DNA of 64,000 nucleotides from Clostridia bacterium (GCA_017456555.1 JAFTJF010000005.1:1-64000), one strand, 5' to 3'; positions 18,965 to 29,250 are shown, counted from the stretch's first letter. Notes: a model not told the origin generated them from the letters alone. Numbers and translations are program-made.

Positions 18965-18988
18965 AGGGGCAATTAGCGCCCTTTTTTT
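18965..18988 (+). terminator. Intrinsic terminator or attenuator after rpmH
   Basis: A short GGGC/GCCC stem followed by seven T lies 9 bp past the rpmH stop. As rnpA has no obvious strong promoter, this probably gives partial termination that raises L34 relative to downstream products. Confidence 0.7.
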
Positions 18989-18998
18989 ATACAATTGT

Positions 18999-19063
18999 TG
19001 CTTAATTACTAAAGTTCTCAATACCAATCAAGCACAGTAACCCCAAGGTTTTTGAGGGTTATT
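18999..19063. repeat. Weak relative of the 80-140 element after rpmH
   Basis: It contains TTGCTTA, CTAAAGTTCT and then AACCCC...GGGTT in the same order as the element at 80-140, though the stem is weaker and the sequence in between has diverged. Like the first copy it lies immediately behind an intrinsic terminator. It could be an eroded mobile-element end or coincidence. Confidence 0.3.
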
Positions 19064-19105
19064 AAATAAATAGAAAATATTTATTTAGAAAGGATGATAG
19101 TAATT

Positions 19106-19450
19106 ATGAAAAATACAATAATAATTAAAAAAAATTATGAGTTTAAAAATCTATTTTCTAAAGGGAAATTCTACTACGGCGATTTTATCCACATGTATAT
19201 TAGAAAAGGAAATTCAAATAATAATAAATTTGGAATTGCAATTTCTAAAAAACAGGGGAAAGCAGTGAAAAGAAACAGAATTAAAAGATTAATAAGAGAA
19301 AATTATAAGAATTTCGAATCAAAAATAGAAAAGGGAACACAAATTTTAATTGTTATAAATAAAGAAAAAAACATTGCGGAAATTACTTTTAAAGATATTG
19401 AAAATAATTTCCAAAGAACATTGAAAAAAGCGAATATATTGGTGAATTAA
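19106..19450 (+). CDS. rnpA: Ribonuclease P protein component
   Basis: About 114 residues. It binds the RNase P RNA and helps process tRNA 5' ends. The family signature is clear: [15 protein letters not shown] near the start, then [24 protein letters not shown]. The start is placed at the ATG at 19106, because the AAAGGA ribosome site (19089-19094) directly abuts the earlier in-frame ATG at 19094. It is followed by yidD after 2 bp, the usual rpmH-rnpA-yidD-yidC order. Confidence 0.95.
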   Translation: MKNTIIIKKNYEFKNLFSKGKFYYGDFIHMYIRKGNSNNNKFGIAISKKQGKAVKRNRIKRLIRENYKNFESKIEKGTQILIVINKEKNIAEITFKDIENNFQRTLKKANILVN

Positions 19451-19452
19451 TT

Positions 19453-19662
19453 ATGAAAAAAATACTTATTATATTGATAAATTTTTATCAAAGAGAAATC
19501 TCGCCATGGCTAGGGCCAAGGTGTAAATATGAACCAACGTGTTCCGAATATACAAAACAAGCTATAGAGAAATATGGGGCAATAAAAGGCACTATAAAAG
19601 GAGCTAAAAGAATATTGAGATGTAATCCATTTTCTAAAGGTGGATATGATCCATTAAAATAG
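19453..19662 (+). CDS. yidD: YidD membrane-protein insertion efficiency factor
   Basis: A 69-residue protein with the signature [20 protein letters not shown], then [15 protein letters not shown]. YidD proteins assist YidC-dependent membrane insertion and associate with the membrane through an N-terminal amphipathic helix. The start ATG is 2 bp past the rnpA stop, and yidC begins 11 bp downstream behind a GGGGAGG site, so the three are cotranscribed. Confidence 0.95.
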   Translation: MKKILIILINFYQREISPWLGPRCKYEPTCSEYTKQAIEKYGAIKGTIKGAKRILRCNPFSKGGYDPLK

Positions 19663-19673
19663 GGGAGGAAAAT

Positions 19674-20522
19674 ATGTTTAAATTTTTTGCAAACATACTT
19701 GGATATGTGCTAAATTTTATTTATGGTTTTGTTGGTAATTATGGAATTGCCATAATTATTTTTACAATTCTTGTAAAAGGTATAATGCTACCAATTTCTA
19801 TCAAACAACAAAAAACAATGAAAAAATCTGCGAAAATTCAAGAGGAAGCTAAGAAAATTCAAGAAAAATACAGTAATGACCAAGTAAGACAATCTCAAGA
19901 ACTTATGGATTTATATAAAAGAGAAAATATGAGTCCATTTAGTGGATGCTTAAGTTCAATAGTTCAAATTGTTCTTATTTTAGCAGTATTTTATCTTGTA
20001 AGTAGTCCTTTAACATATATGAAAAAAGTAGATTACAAAGTTATTGAAACATATACTGCAGAACTAAAAGAAGAAAGAAACGTTGAAAATATTAATTATC
20101 CTGAAATAGCTATAATAAAAGAAAAAGCAGATGAAGATGAAACAGTAAATATAAATATGGAATTTTTAGGATTAGACCTAAGTGATGTTCCAACTCAAGA
20201 CTATACTGATTGGACTGTTTATATAATTCCTGTTTTATATGTATTAACTTCACTTGTTTCTACAAAATTAACAACAGCTATGAATAAACCAAAAGAAGAA
20301 AAAGAAGTTGTAAAAACTACAGATAAAAAAGAAGAAGATAATTCTCAAGAAGATATGATGGAAGAAATGAATAAGCAAATGAGATTTATGATGCCTATTA
20401 TGACTGTAAGTATTGCTTTAATCGCACCACTTGGACTAGCTTTATATTGGTTAGTAAGCAATATTTTAATGATAGGAGAAAGATTAGTTTTAGATAGATT
20501 TTTCAAAGGGGAGGAAGAATAA
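19674..20522 (+). CDS. yidC: YidC/OxaA membrane protein insertase
   Basis: A 282-residue Gram-positive-type insertase. It places membrane proteins in the bilayer alone or with SecYEG. An N-terminal span leads to the conserved core: GIAIIIFTILVKGIMLPIS, a cytoplasmic coiled hairpin (KKSAKIQEEAKKIQEKY), the MSPFSGCLSSIVQIV span and the final spans (MTVSIALIAPLGLALYW). An acidic insert of about 65 residues separates two spans (about 127-190). There is no lipobox cysteine at the N-terminus. The stop abuts the jag start. Confidence 0.93.
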   Translation: MFKFFANILGYVLNFIYGFVGNYGIAIIIFTILVKGIMLPISIKQQKTMKKSAKIQEEAKKIQEKYSNDQVRQSQELMDLYKRENMSPFSGCLSSIVQIVLILAVFYLVSSPLTYMKKVDYKVIETYTAELKEERNVENINYPEIAIIKEKADEDETVNINMEFLGLDLSDVPTQDYTDWTVYIIPVLYVLTSLVSTKLTTAMNKPKEEKEVVKTTDKKEEDNSQEDMMEEMNKQMRFMMPIMTVSIALIAPLGLALYWLVSNILMIGERLVLDRFFKGEEE

Positions 20523-21227
20523 ATGGAAAATAAAGTGTATGTTTTTGAAGGAAAAACATCAACAGAAGCTATAGAAAAGGGTTTAAATGAATTAAAAGTT
20601 TCAAAAAGCAAAGTTGATATAAAAATATTAGAATCAGAAGATAAAAGAAGTTTCTTTAGCATTTTAACACCAAGAGTTGTAAAAGTTGAAATGAGATTAA
20701 AAGAAACGGTTGAAGAACCAAAAAAAGAAGTAAAAGCAGAAAATAAAAAAGTTGTTAGATCAGAAAATGTAGATAATACAGAAGCAATTGAAAGTGCAAA
20801 AAAATTCTTAGATGAATTTATAGCAAAACTTCCAAGTGAAGGATTAAGCTATGAAATAACAGAAGAAGGAAATGTAATTAAAGTTGATATTAAAGGTAAT
20901 GAAACAGGGTATTTAATTGGTTATAGAGGAGAAGTTTTAAATAGTATTCAAACTGTTTTATCAAATATCGCTTCAAAATCAAGTAAAGAAAAAGCTAGAG
21001 TAGTTGTAAATATTGGTGGATTTAGAGAAAAAAGAGAAAAAGATTTACAAAACTTAGCTTCAAAAATCGCTGGAACAGTAATTAAAACAAAAAAATCAAT
21101 AACATTAGAACCTATGTCAGCTTATGAAAGAAAAATAATTCATACAAAATTACAAGAAAACGATAAAGTTAAAACTTATAGTATTGGTGAAGAACCATAT
21201 AGAAAAGTTGTAGTTTCATTAAAATAA
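20523..21227 (+). CDS. jag: Jag/KhpB-type RNA-binding protein
   Basis: A 234-residue protein. A Jag_N domain (residues 1-50, KVYVFEGKTSTEAIEKGL), an acidic/lysine linker (about 58-90), a KH domain with GYLIGYRGEVLNSIQ (about 139-153) and a C-terminal R3H domain (MSAYERKIIHTKLQ) are visible. Jag/KhpB binds RNA with KhpA and affects cell division and wall synthesis in other Firmicutes. It starts at the base after the yidC stop, with its ribosome site inside yidC. A terminator follows, ending this operon. Confidence 0.93.
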   Translation: MENKVYVFEGKTSTEAIEKGLNELKVSKSKVDIKILESEDKRSFFSILTPRVVKVEMRLKETVEEPKKEVKAENKKVVRSENVDNTEAIESAKKFLDEFIAKLPSEGLSYEITEEGNVIKVDIKGNETGYLIGYRGEVLNSIQTVLSNIASKSSKEKARVVVNIGGFREKREKDLQNLASKIAGTVIKTKKSITLEPMSAYERKIIHTKLQENDKVKTYSIGEEPYRKVVVSLK

Positions 21228-21238
21228 TTAAATTTTTA

Positions 21239-21277
21239 AACTCGGATATTAAGAAATTAATATCTGAGTTTTTTTAT
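21239..21277 (+). terminator. Intrinsic terminator after jag
   Basis: A 12-position stem (21239-21250 with 21259-21270, one G-T pair) followed by seven T. Confidence 0.85.
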
Positions 21278-21341
21278 TTTAGTAAAAATCTTGATATGAC
21301 CTAAATGTGTTGATTTATATGGAAAAGATTTGTTTTGAATA

Positions 21342-21370
21342 TTGCATAATTATGTATACTATGATATAAT
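21342..21370 (+). promoter_or_regulatory. mnmE promoter
   Basis: TTGCAT (21342-21347), 17-bp spacer, TATAAT (21365-21370), about 60 bp before the mnmE ATG. Confidence 0.65.
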
Positions 21371-21432
21371 ATAGGCTGATTTTTAATAATTAAATTTATA
21401 AAAATTAATATAAAAGAAAAAGAGGAAGGTAA

Positions 21433-22797
21433 ATGAGTACAATAGCTGCAATTTCAACAGCACCAGGTATTGGTGGAATTGGAATTATAAGAATGAGTGG
21501 TGAAAATTGTTTTGATGTTTTAGAAAAAATATTTAAACAGAAAAATAGTCAAAAAATTGAAGATATAAAAGGGTATTCAATAAAATATGGAACTATTGTT
21601 GATAATGATGAAATTATTGATGAAGTATTAGTTTCTTATTTTAAAGCACCAAAAAGTTATACAGCAGAAAATATGTGTGAAATAAATTCACATGGTGGTG
21701 TTGTAATAATGAACAAAATTCTTGACCTTTGTATTAGAAATGGTGCAGAACTTGCAGAACCTGGAGAATTCACCAAAAGAGCATTTTTAAATGGAAGAAT
21801 GGACCTTTCTCAAGCTGAAGCTGTTATAGATATTATAAATGCTAAAACAGATAAAGAAGCAAAAATATCTTTAGAACAACTAGAAGGAAATCTATCTGAG
21901 AAGATAACACAAATAAGAAAAACTATTATTTCAGTCATGGCAGATATAGAAGCTACGATAGATTATCCTGAATATGATTTAGAAGAAGTCACAAATGCCA
22001 AAATTTCGAAAATTTTGGACGAGGTAGATATAATACTTGACTCATTAGAAAAAAGCTTTTATAATGGCAAAATTTTGAGAGAGGGAATAAGTACTGCAAT
22101 AATAGGAAGACCAAATGCTGGAAAATCATCTCTTTTAAACCTTATTCTAAACGAGGAAAGAGCTATAGTTACTGATATTGAGGGAACAACAAGAGATACA
22201 ATTGAAGAATATATTTCAATAGAAGGTGTTCCATTAAAAATTATAGATACAGCTGGAATAAGAAATGCTAGTGACGAAGTTGAAAGAATAGGTGTACAAA
22301 AAGCAATTGAAATAGCAAAGAAAAGTGATGTTGTTATAGCAATTTTTGATGTAAGTAGACCTTTGAATAAAGAAGATAAAGATATTTTAGAATTATTAAA
22401 AGATAAAAATTCAATAATATTATTAAATAAAATTGATTTAGATAGAAAAGTAAGTTTAGAAGATATAAAATCTATAAATAAACCAATTGTTGAAATATCA
22501 ACAAAAACAAGAGAAGGTTTAGAAGATTTATACTCAGAAATTTCTAAATTATTTAAATTAAAAGAAATAGCAAATGATGGCGAAACAATCGTAAGTAATG
22601 TTCGTCATAAAAACATAATTATAAATTCAAGAAAGAATTTAAGAAAAGCTAGAGAAACAATAAAAAACAATATGCCTATAGATATAATATCAGGACATCT
22701 AAAAGAAATAATTGAGGAACTTGGAAAGATAACAGGGGAAACGGTTACAGAAGATGTTATTGCAGAAATTTTTTCTAAATTCTGTTTAGGAAAATAA
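21433..22797 (+). CDS. mnmE: tRNA modification GTPase MnmE
   Basis: A 454-residue GTPase. With MnmG it installs the cmnm5 group on U34 of certain tRNAs. The N-terminal folate-binding domain begins STIAAISTAPGIGGIGIIRMSG. A helical domain follows, interrupted by the G domain with P-loop GRPNAGKSS (about residue 228), TTRDT, DTAGI and NKID. The protein ends in the family's CLGK motif, whose Cys is required for the modification. mnmG follows after 28 bp. Confidence 0.97.
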   Translation: MSTIAAISTAPGIGGIGIIRMSGENCFDVLEKIFKQKNSQKIEDIKGYSIKYGTIVDNDEIIDEVLVSYFKAPKSYTAENMCEINSHGGVVIMNKILDLCIRNGAELAEPGEFTKRAFLNGRMDLSQAEAVIDIINAKTDKEAKISLEQLEGNLSEKITQIRKTIISVMADIEATIDYPEYDLEEVTNAKISKILDEVDIILDSLEKSFYNGKILREGISTAIIGRPNAGKSSLLNLILNEERAIVTDIEGTTRDTIEEYISIEGVPLKIIDTAGIRNASDEVERIGVQKAIEIAKKSDVVIAIFDVSRPLNKEDKDILELLKDKNSIILLNKIDLDRKVSLEDIKSINKPIVEISTKTREGLEDLYSEISKLFKLKEIANDGETIVSNVRHKNIIINSRKNLRKARETIKNNMPIDIISGHLKEIIEELGKITGETVTEDVIAEIFSKFCLGK

Positions 22798-22825
22798 TAG
22801 ATTATAAGTAAAAGAGGAATATAAA

Positions 22826-24703
22826 ATGAAATATGATGCTGGAAAATATGATGTAGCAGTCATTGGTGCGGGGCATGCTGGATGTGAAGCAGCTCTTGCT
22901 TCTGCAAGACTTGGAATGAAGACTTTATTGTTTTCTATAAGTCTAGAATGTATTGCTAACATGCCATGTAATCCTCATATTGGAGGAACTTCAAAAGGAC
23001 ATCTAGTAAGAGAAATAGATGCTCTTGGTGGAGAAATGGGAAAAAATATAGATAAAACAATGATTCAACTTAGAATGTTAAATACTTCAAAAGGCCCTGC
23101 AGTTCACTCATTAAGAGCTCAAGCAGATAGAAAAAAATATCAAGCAGAAATGAAATATACTCTTGAAAAGCAAGAGAATTTATTTGTAAAACAAGCTGAA
23201 ATTGTAGATATTCAAGTCGAAGATGGAAAAGTAAAAGCTATAGAAACAAATTTAGGAGCAATTTATAATGTAGATTGTGTTATTTTAGCAACAGGAACAT
23301 ATTTAAAAGGAAAAATATTCATAGGGGAAGCATCTTATGAAAGTGGCCCAGATGGCGTTGCTGCAGCTAATAAACTATCTGATGTTTTAAAGAATTTAGG
23401 AATAGAAATTCAAAGATTTAAAACAGGAACTCCTGCTAGAATAAATAAGAAAAGTATAGATTTTTCGAAAATGGAAATTCAAGAAGGAGATAGTGATTTA
23501 GTACCATTTTCATTTGAAGATAAAATGCCAGATATAGAGCAAATTCCATGTTGGCTTACATACACAAACGAAAGAACACATGAGATTATAAGAAAAAATC
23601 TACATAGATCTCCATTATATGCAGGAGAAATAGAGGGGACAGGACCAAGATATTGTCCATCAATTGAAGATAAAGTTGTAAGATTTGCAGATAAAGAAAG
23701 ACATCAAATTTTTGTTGAACCAGTTGGTGCAGATACAAACGAAATGTATATACAAGGAATGAGTTCATCTCTTCCTGAAGATGTTCAAATAGCAATGTAC
23801 AGAACACTTCCAGGGCTTGAGAATTGTGAGTTTACAAGACCTGCTTATGCAATAGAATATGATGCGATAGAACCTTCACAATTAAAAAGTTCACTTGAAT
23901 TAAAAGCGATTAGTGGAATGTTTTTTGCAGGACAAATTAATGGAACATCAGGGTATGAAGAAGCGGCTTGCCAAGGTTTAATCGCAGGAATAAATGCTGT
24001 TCGAAAATTAAAAGGTAAAAACCCTGTAATCCTTGATAGATCTGATGCTTACATAGGCGTATTAATTGATGATATAGTAACAAAAAGCACAGCTGAACCA
24101 TATAGAATGATGACATCTAGAGCAGAATACAGACTATTATTAAGACAAGATAATGCAGATTTAAGATTAACTGAAATAGGTCATGAAATTGGATTAATTT
24201 CTGATGAAAGATATGAAAGATTTTTAGAAAAGAAAAAACAAATTGAAGAAGAAATTGAAAGATTAAAAACAACAAATGCTAAACCAAATGAAGAAACAAA
24301 CAAGTTTTTAAGAAAACAAGGAACTTCTGAAATAACTGCAGGAACTAAGCTTTCAGAACTTTTAAAAAGAACTGAAATAACATATAAATCATTAGCAGAA
24401 ATAGATAAAAAAAGACCTGAACTTGATAGACAAGTTACTGAAGAAGTAGAAATAATGGTTAAATATGACGGATATATCGAAATGCAAAAAAGACAAGTAG
24501 AAGGGTTTAAAAAATTAGAAAAGAAACTTTTACCAGAAGACCTAGATTATAATACAGTAAAAGGAATTAGATTAGAAGCAAGACAAAAATTAAATAAATA
24601 TAAACCTTATTCAATAGGTCAAGCTTCTAGAATATCAGGGGTTTCACCAGCTGATATATCAGTGCTTTTAATATATTTAGAACAAACTAAAAAGAAAAAA
24701 TAA
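22826..24703 (+). CDS. mnmG: tRNA uridine 5-carboxymethylaminomethyl modification enzyme MnmG
   Basis: A 625-residue FAD enzyme, partner of MnmE. The FAD-binding motif is [19 protein letters not shown] near the N-terminus. Other family segments are [28 protein letters not shown], and [16 protein letters not shown] with [18 protein letters not shown]-like wording. The C-terminal helical domain ends with [14 protein letters not shown], which contacts MnmE. It follows mnmE by 28 bp and is closed by a terminator. Confidence 0.97.
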   Translation: MKYDAGKYDVAVIGAGHAGCEAALASARLGMKTLLFSISLECIANMPCNPHIGGTSKGHLVREIDALGGEMGKNIDKTMIQLRMLNTSKGPAVHSLRAQADRKKYQAEMKYTLEKQENLFVKQAEIVDIQVEDGKVKAIETNLGAIYNVDCVILATGTYLKGKIFIGEASYESGPDGVAAANKLSDVLKNLGIEIQRFKTGTPARINKKSIDFSKMEIQEGDSDLVPFSFEDKMPDIEQIPCWLTYTNERTHEIIRKNLHRSPLYAGEIEGTGPRYCPSIEDKVVRFADKERHQIFVEPVGADTNEMYIQGMSSSLPEDVQIAMYRTLPGLENCEFTRPAYAIEYDAIEPSQLKSSLELKAISGMFFAGQINGTSGYEEAACQGLIAGINAVRKLKGKNPVILDRSDAYIGVLIDDIVTKSTAEPYRMMTSRAEYRLLLRQDNADLRLTEIGHEIGLISDERYERFLEKKKQIEEEIERLKTTNAKPNEETNKFLRKQGTSEITAGTKLSELLKRTEITYKSLAEIDKKRPELDRQVTEEVEIMVKYDGYIEMQKRQVEGFKKLEKKLLPEDLDYNTVKGIRLEARQKLNKYKPYSIGQASRISGVSPADISVLLIYLEQTKKKK

Positions 24704-24721
24704 ATATAAAAGAAATGAAAC

Positions 24722-24756
24722 AAGAGGTAAATGACATTAATGATTTACCTCTTTTA
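24722..24756 (+). terminator. Intrinsic terminator after mnmG
   Basis: A perfect 11-bp stem (24722-24732 with 24743-24753) followed by T residues. Confidence 0.75.
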
Positions 24757-24843
24757 TAAAATAAGAATACAATAAATAATAGCGCAATAACATAAAAAAT
24801 ATTGCAATATAAGTTAAATTAAAAAATAAAAGGATCTAATAAA

Positions 24844-25563
24844 ATGAATATTGAAGAATTTAAAAAAGTATTTTTAGAAGAAGCAAATAAGAATAATATA
24901 AATGTAAATAATACTGAAATTGAAAACTTATATAAATATATGATTGGAATAATAGAATGGAACGATAAAGTTAATGTCACAGCAATCACTGAAGAAAGAT
25001 TGTTTATCGTGAAACATTTTGTTGATTCATTACTTATAAACCACTATTTACAAGGAAAAGAAAAGATTATAGATATAGGAACAGGTGGTGGTTTTCCAGG
25101 AATTCCATTAAAAATTTTGAACTCAGATAAAAAATTTACATTAATAGATTCTGTTAATAAGAAATTAAATGTTATAAGAGATTTGTCAGAAAAGATAGGA
25201 TTAGAAAATTTAGAAATAATTCATACAAGAGCTGAAGATTTAGCAAGCAAGAAAGAATATAGAGAAATGTATGATGTGGCTACAACAAGAGCTGTATCAA
25301 ACCTTTCAACAATATTGGAATATATGCTTCCTTTTATAAAAGTAGGAGGAATAGCAGTTTGTATGAAAGGACCTAATTATAAAGAAGAATTAGAAGAAGC
25401 TAAAAATGCTATAGAGATATTAGGTGGAAAATATGAACATATAGAAACTTTTAATTTAGAAGGTGAAATGGAAAGAAATGTTTTGGTAATTAAGAAAGTG
25501 AAAAACACACCAAATAAATTTCCGAGAGGACAAGGAAAACCACTTAAAGAGCCAATTAGATAA
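24844..25563 (+). CDS. rsmG: 16S rRNA (guanine527-N7)-methyltransferase RsmG
   Basis: A 239-residue SAM-dependent methyltransferase that modifies G527 of 16S rRNA (E. coli numbering). The SAM-binding loop is IDIGTGGGFPGIPLKI (about residues 77-92), and the active-site region has TTRAVSNLSTILEY followed by CMKGPNYKEEL. The C-terminus PNKFPRGQGKPLKEPI is characteristic. Standing between mnmG and parA it keeps the usual origin-region order. Loss of this gene gives low-level streptomycin resistance in other bacteria; here it is intact. Confidence 0.97.
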   Translation: MNIEEFKKVFLEEANKNNINVNNTEIENLYKYMIGIIEWNDKVNVTAITEERLFIVKHFVDSLLINHYLQGKEKIIDIGTGGGFPGIPLKILNSDKKFTLIDSVNKKLNVIRDLSEKIGLENLEIIHTRAEDLASKKEYREMYDVATTRAVSNLSTILEYMLPFIKVGGIAVCMKGPNYKEELEEAKNAIEILGGKYEHIETFNLEGEMERNVLVIKKVKNTPNKFPRGQGKPLKEPIR

Positions 25564-25592
25564 GATTGTTGCACATGCAACAATCTTTTTTT
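25563..25592 (+). terminator. Intrinsic terminator after rsmG
   Basis: A perfect 10-bp AGATTGTTGC/GCAACAATCT stem with a 4-nt loop and seven T, overlapping the stop codon. Confidence 0.85.
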
Positions 25593-25647
25593 ATATCTAA
25601 AAAAGAAAATAAAATAGTAAAATGTTTTCAAAAGTTTCTGAAATCAA

Positions 25648-25676
25648 TTGACATATCTTTAAAATTTTTATATTAT
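25648..25676 (+). promoter_or_regulatory. parAB promoter
   Basis: Consensus TTGACA (25648-25653), 17-bp spacer and TATTAT (25671-25676), about 60 bp before the parA start. Confidence 0.7.
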
Positions 25677-25737
25677 TATAGGGTAAATTTAGCAAAAAAT
25701 AAAAACTTAAATAAAAAATCATAAGGAGGGATTTACT

Positions 25738-26523
25738 TTGGGAAGAGTAATATCAATTGCCAACCAAAAAGGTGGAGTTGGAAAGACTACAACAGCAGTC
25801 AATCTAAGCACTATATTGGCAAAAAAAGGAAAAAAAGTAATGTTAATAGATGCAGATCCTCAAGGTAACGCATCTAGTGGTTTAGGACTAGAGAAAGAAG
25901 TAGAAAATTCTTTATATGATGTATTAATAAATGATGTAGATATAATGTCAACATTACAAGATACATGTGTAAAAACTTTGAAAGTATGTCCTTCAAATAT
26001 GGACTTAGCAGGAGCTGAAGTTGAGCTTGTTTCTCAAATGTCTAGAGAACAAAGATTAAAAGAAAAAGTAGACGCAGTAAGAGATGATTTTGACTATATC
26101 ATAATAGATTGTCCACCATCTCTTGGATTAATAACATTAAATGCTTTTACTGCATCTAATTCTGTATTAATACCTGTACAATGTGAATACTATGCGCTAG
26201 AAGGGTTAGGACAACTTTTAAATACTATTAATTTAGTAAAAAAACACTTAAACAAAGGTTTGGAAATAGAAGGCGCTGTTCTTACAATGTACGACATGAG
26301 AACAAATTTATCAAATCAAGTAGTAAAAGAAGTAAAAAGATATTTTGAAGATAAAGTTTATAAAACAGTAATTCCAAGAAATATCAAACTAAGTGAAGCA
26401 CCAAGTTTTGGTATGCCAATCACTTTATATGATGCTAAGTCAAAAGGCGCAAGAGCTTATGAAAAGCTAGCTAGAGAAGTTTTAAAAAATGATGAAATAA
26501 GAAAAAAAGGTAAGGAGGAATAA
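25738..26523 (+). CDS. parA: Chromosome partitioning ATPase ParA/Soj
   Basis: A 261-residue ParA ATPase with a TTG start behind an AAGGAGG site. The deviant Walker A is NQKGGVGKTTTAVNLS (about residues 9-24), followed by VMLIDADPQGNASSG and YIIIDCPPSLG. In Firmicutes Soj acts with Spo0J/ParB in origin segregation and also regulates DnaA, which fits its location near the origin. parB begins 2 bp after the stop. No canonical parS palindrome was found by eye in the window. Confidence 0.97.
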   Translation: MGRVISIANQKGGVGKTTTAVNLSTILAKKGKKVMLIDADPQGNASSGLGLEKEVENSLYDVLINDVDIMSTLQDTCVKTLKVCPSNMDLAGAEVELVSQMSREQRLKEKVDAVRDDFDYIIIDCPPSLGLITLNAFTASNSVLIPVQCEYYALEGLGQLLNTINLVKKHLNKGLEIEGAVLTMYDMRTNLSNQVVKEVKRYFEDKVYKTVIPRNIKLSEAPSFGMPITLYDAKSKGARAYEKLAREVLKNDEIRKKGKEE

Positions 26524-26525
26524 AT

Positions 26526-27371
26526 ATGGCAGCAAAAAAGACTGGATTAGGAAAAGGATTGGATGCTTTGTTTAGTACTCCAATTGTTGAAGAAGAAGTA
26601 AAACAAGAAGATTTAGTAAAACACTTAAATATCAACGAAATAGAGCCAAATAAGGCTCAAGCTAGAAAAATCTTTGATGATGAAGCAATCGAAGATTTAT
26701 CAAATTCTATTAAAGAATATGGTGTAATTCAACCAATTATAGTAAGTAAAAAAGAAAACTATTATGAAATAATTGCTGGAGAAAGAAGATGGAGAGCTTC
26801 AAAAAGAGCTGGACTTACTGAAATACCAGCAATTGTAAGAGATGATAATGAACAAAGAAATAAAGAAATTTCTTTAATAGAAAATATTCAAAGAGAAGAT
26901 TTAAATCCAATAGAAAAAGCTAGAGGAATTAAACTTTTAATGGATGAATATTCATTAACACAACAACAAGTTGCTGAAAAACTAGGAAAAAGTAGAAGTA
27001 GTATAGCAAATACAGTAAGAATATTAAACTTAGACGAAAGAGTAATAAATTTAGCATTAGAGGGTAAACTAACAGAAGGACATTGCAAATCTTTAATGTC
27101 TATAGACGATCAAGAAAGACAATATAATATGGCTTTATATATTATAGAATCTGGAGATTCTGTAAGAGAAGCTGAAAAGAAGATGAAAGTAAGAAAAAAA
27201 GCAAGTAAAAAGAATGATAAATATATACCAATATATAGAGATATAGAAGATAAATTCCAAGGATTTTTTGGAACTAAAGTTAAACTAGATGCAGGAGAAA
27301 GAAAAGGAAAAATTATTATTCAATATAATTCAAATGACGATTTAGAGAGAATTTTAGGTTTAATAAAATAA
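26526..27371 (+). CDS. parB: Chromosome partitioning CTPase/DNA-binding ParB/Spo0J
   Basis: A 281-residue ParB. The N-terminal ParA-interacting tip is KKTGLGKGLDALF. The CTP-binding ParB domain has YEIIAGERRWRASKRAGL and SLIENIQREDLNPIEKA. The helix-turn-helix region (LTQQQVAEKLGKSRSSIANTVRIL) binds parS, and the C-terminal dimerisation region follows. It is cotranscribed with parA and precedes the DUF4446 gene by 12 bp. Confidence 0.97.
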   Translation: MAAKKTGLGKGLDALFSTPIVEEEVKQEDLVKHLNINEIEPNKAQARKIFDDEAIEDLSNSIKEYGVIQPIIVSKKENYYEIIAGERRWRASKRAGLTEIPAIVRDDNEQRNKEISLIENIQREDLNPIEKARGIKLLMDEYSLTQQQVAEKLGKSRSSIANTVRILNLDERVINLALEGKLTEGHCKSLMSIDDQERQYNMALYIIESGDSVREAEKKMKVRKKASKKNDKYIPIYRDIEDKFQGFFGTKVKLDAGERKGKIIIQYNSNDDLERILGLIK

Positions 27372-27383
27372 GGAAGTGGTATA

Positions 27384-27908
27384 ATGGAAAATCTTTTACA
27401 AGTGTTGAAAACAGAAGATTACCTGGTTATTTCATGTATAGTAAATATTATTTTAGTAATAGTTACTATGATAAATGTAATTATGTTAACTAAAATAAAT
27501 AAGAAGTACATCAAATTTATGAAACAACTTGGAAATGGCTCAAATCTTGATGAAATGCTTAGAGATTATTTAAGAGACGTTAAAGAAATAAAACAAGATA
27601 ACTCAGAAATAAAAGCCTATTACACTAAATTAGATAGTGATATAGCATCTTGTATACAAAAGGTTGGTCTAGTAAGATATAATGCTTTTAGAGATGTTGG
27701 AAGCGATTTAAGCTTTGCTATAGCTTTATTAGATGGAAATGATACAGGAGTTGTTTTAAATGGCTTATATGGATCTGAATCATCTAATATTTATGCAAAA
27801 CCAATAAAAGGTGGAGTTTCTACTTATCAATTATCTGAAGAAGAAAAATATGCATTAGAAATTGCAGAACAAACAAAAAATTTTGTAGCTAAAAATAGAA
27901 AGCAATAA
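27384..27908 (+). CDS. DUF4446 membrane-anchored protein
   Basis: A 174-residue protein with one N-terminal membrane span (about residues 14-36, VISCIVNIILVIVTMINVIML), a helical linker and a compact C-terminal domain with GLVRYNAFRDVGSDLSFAIALLDGNDTGVVLNG. This is the DUF4446 signature, a family of unknown function commonly encoded directly after parB in Clostridia. The domain likely faces the cytoplasm. A GGAAGTGG-type site precedes the ATG. A terminator follows and ends the operon. Confidence 0.9.
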   Translation: MENLLQVLKTEDYLVISCIVNIILVIVTMINVIMLTKINKKYIKFMKQLGNGSNLDEMLRDYLRDVKEIKQDNSEIKAYYTKLDSDIASCIQKVGLVRYNAFRDVGSDLSFAIALLDGNDTGVVLNGLYGSESSNIYAKPIKGGVSTYQLSEEEKYALEIAEQTKNFVAKNRKQ

Positions 27909-27961
27909 AAAATAAGTATTAAAAAAAGAAAAAATTTTAAAAAAATAAATATAAATTTTAA

Positions 27962-27988
27962 AAGAGGCGAGAAGCCTCTTTTTTTTGA
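27962..27988 (+). terminator. Intrinsic terminator after the parAB-DUF4446 operon
   Basis: A 7-bp AAGAGGC/GCCTCTT stem with a 5-nt loop followed by eight T. Confidence 0.85.
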
Positions 27989-28862
27989 TTTAATACGTTT
28001 AATAACAAGTTATACAAAAAACTATATAAAAATGTCTTAAATTTGATTTTAGAAGGTCAAAAATATATATAAATTTTATAGTAAATATATAAAAAAATAT
28101 AAAATAAATTTATAAAAATATGCGAAAGGAAAATTTTTTTGAAAAATTTTTATAGAAAAATATAAAAAAATGGGGTGTGGATAAAAAATTTAAAAAATAT
28201 TTTTTTAATATTTTATTTTTTTAAAATAAAATATTGATAGTAAATTATATAAAAAAATATGTGAAAAATAATAAAATAAAGTTTAAAAAATAAATTTTTA
28301 TTAAAATTAATATAAAAATTTGAAAAAAACATAAAAAAATAATTATTTTTTTATATTTTATTTTTAATAAAAACGATTTTTTTGAAAATGTGATAAAAAA
28401 GTTATAAACATTGGTGTGGTGAAAGTGGCATTAAATAAGGATTTTTTAAAATGTGGAAAAGTTTTTGGGTGATTTCTTGAAGTAAAGGCAGAAATAAAAA
28501 TAGATAAAAAATTGGTTTAAAAAGAATAATAATGTGAAAATTTTCATGAATTTATTAAAAAAATATGAAAATTTAAAAAAATTAAGAAAAAAGAATAAAA
28601 ATAATTAATTTATCAAATGGAAAAATATAGTGAAATCAATGCTTTGGACATTTTTGATAAATAATAAAAAATATTAATTTATTTTTTCTTTTTTTACAAA
28701 TAAGGGGAGATATTTGTGAAAAAACATCAAAAAATATTTTTTTATTTAAATTTTTTTAAATTATTTATACAATTTTTTTGGGAAATAAATAAAAAATAAT
28801 TAAAAATAAAAAAATTTTACTCTTTTTTTAAAATGTAAAATTTTTTAAAAAAACAAAAATTA

Positions 28863-28888
28863 AAAACCTTGATTTATCAAGGTTTTTT
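28863..28888 (+). terminator. Isolated terminator-like hairpin in the desert
   Basis: A perfect 10-bp AAAACCTTGA/TCAAGGTTTT stem with a 4-nt loop and T-run, with no recognisable gene upstream for 900 bp. It is nearly symmetrical and could work on both strands. Confidence 0.5.
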
Positions 28889-29031
28889 GAAATTGTGGAA
28901 AAAATTTTCTTAAAAATAAAATAAAAACGAATAAATTTAATAAAAAATTAAAAAAATACTATAAAAAATATGTAAAATTAAAAAAATACTAATTAAAAAT
29001 AAAAGAATTTTGAAAAATAAAAAAAAATTTG

Positions 29032-29061
29032 TTGACAAATCAATTAAGAATATGCTAATAT
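29032..29061 (+). promoter_or_regulatory. tRNA-Ser promoter
   Basis: TTGACA (29032-29037), 18-bp spacer, TAATAT (29056-29061) preceded by TGC, about 30 bp before the first tRNA. Confidence 0.6.
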
Positions 29062-29089
29062 ATATGTGTTGTTGATGAAACAGCCAAGT

Positions 29090-29181
<92 letters not shown>

Positions 29182-29184
29182 AGA

Positions 29185-29222
29185 AATGGAAGCTGAATCA
29201 CTTATTTTTAGCTTCCATTTTT
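29185..29222 (+). terminator. Terminator-like hairpin between the tRNA-Ser genes
   Basis: A perfect 10-bp AATGGAAGCT/AGCTTCCATT stem followed by T residues, directly after the first tRNA. Confidence 0.7.
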
Positions 29223-29250
29223 AAATATAAAAAAGAAATTTAACTATTTT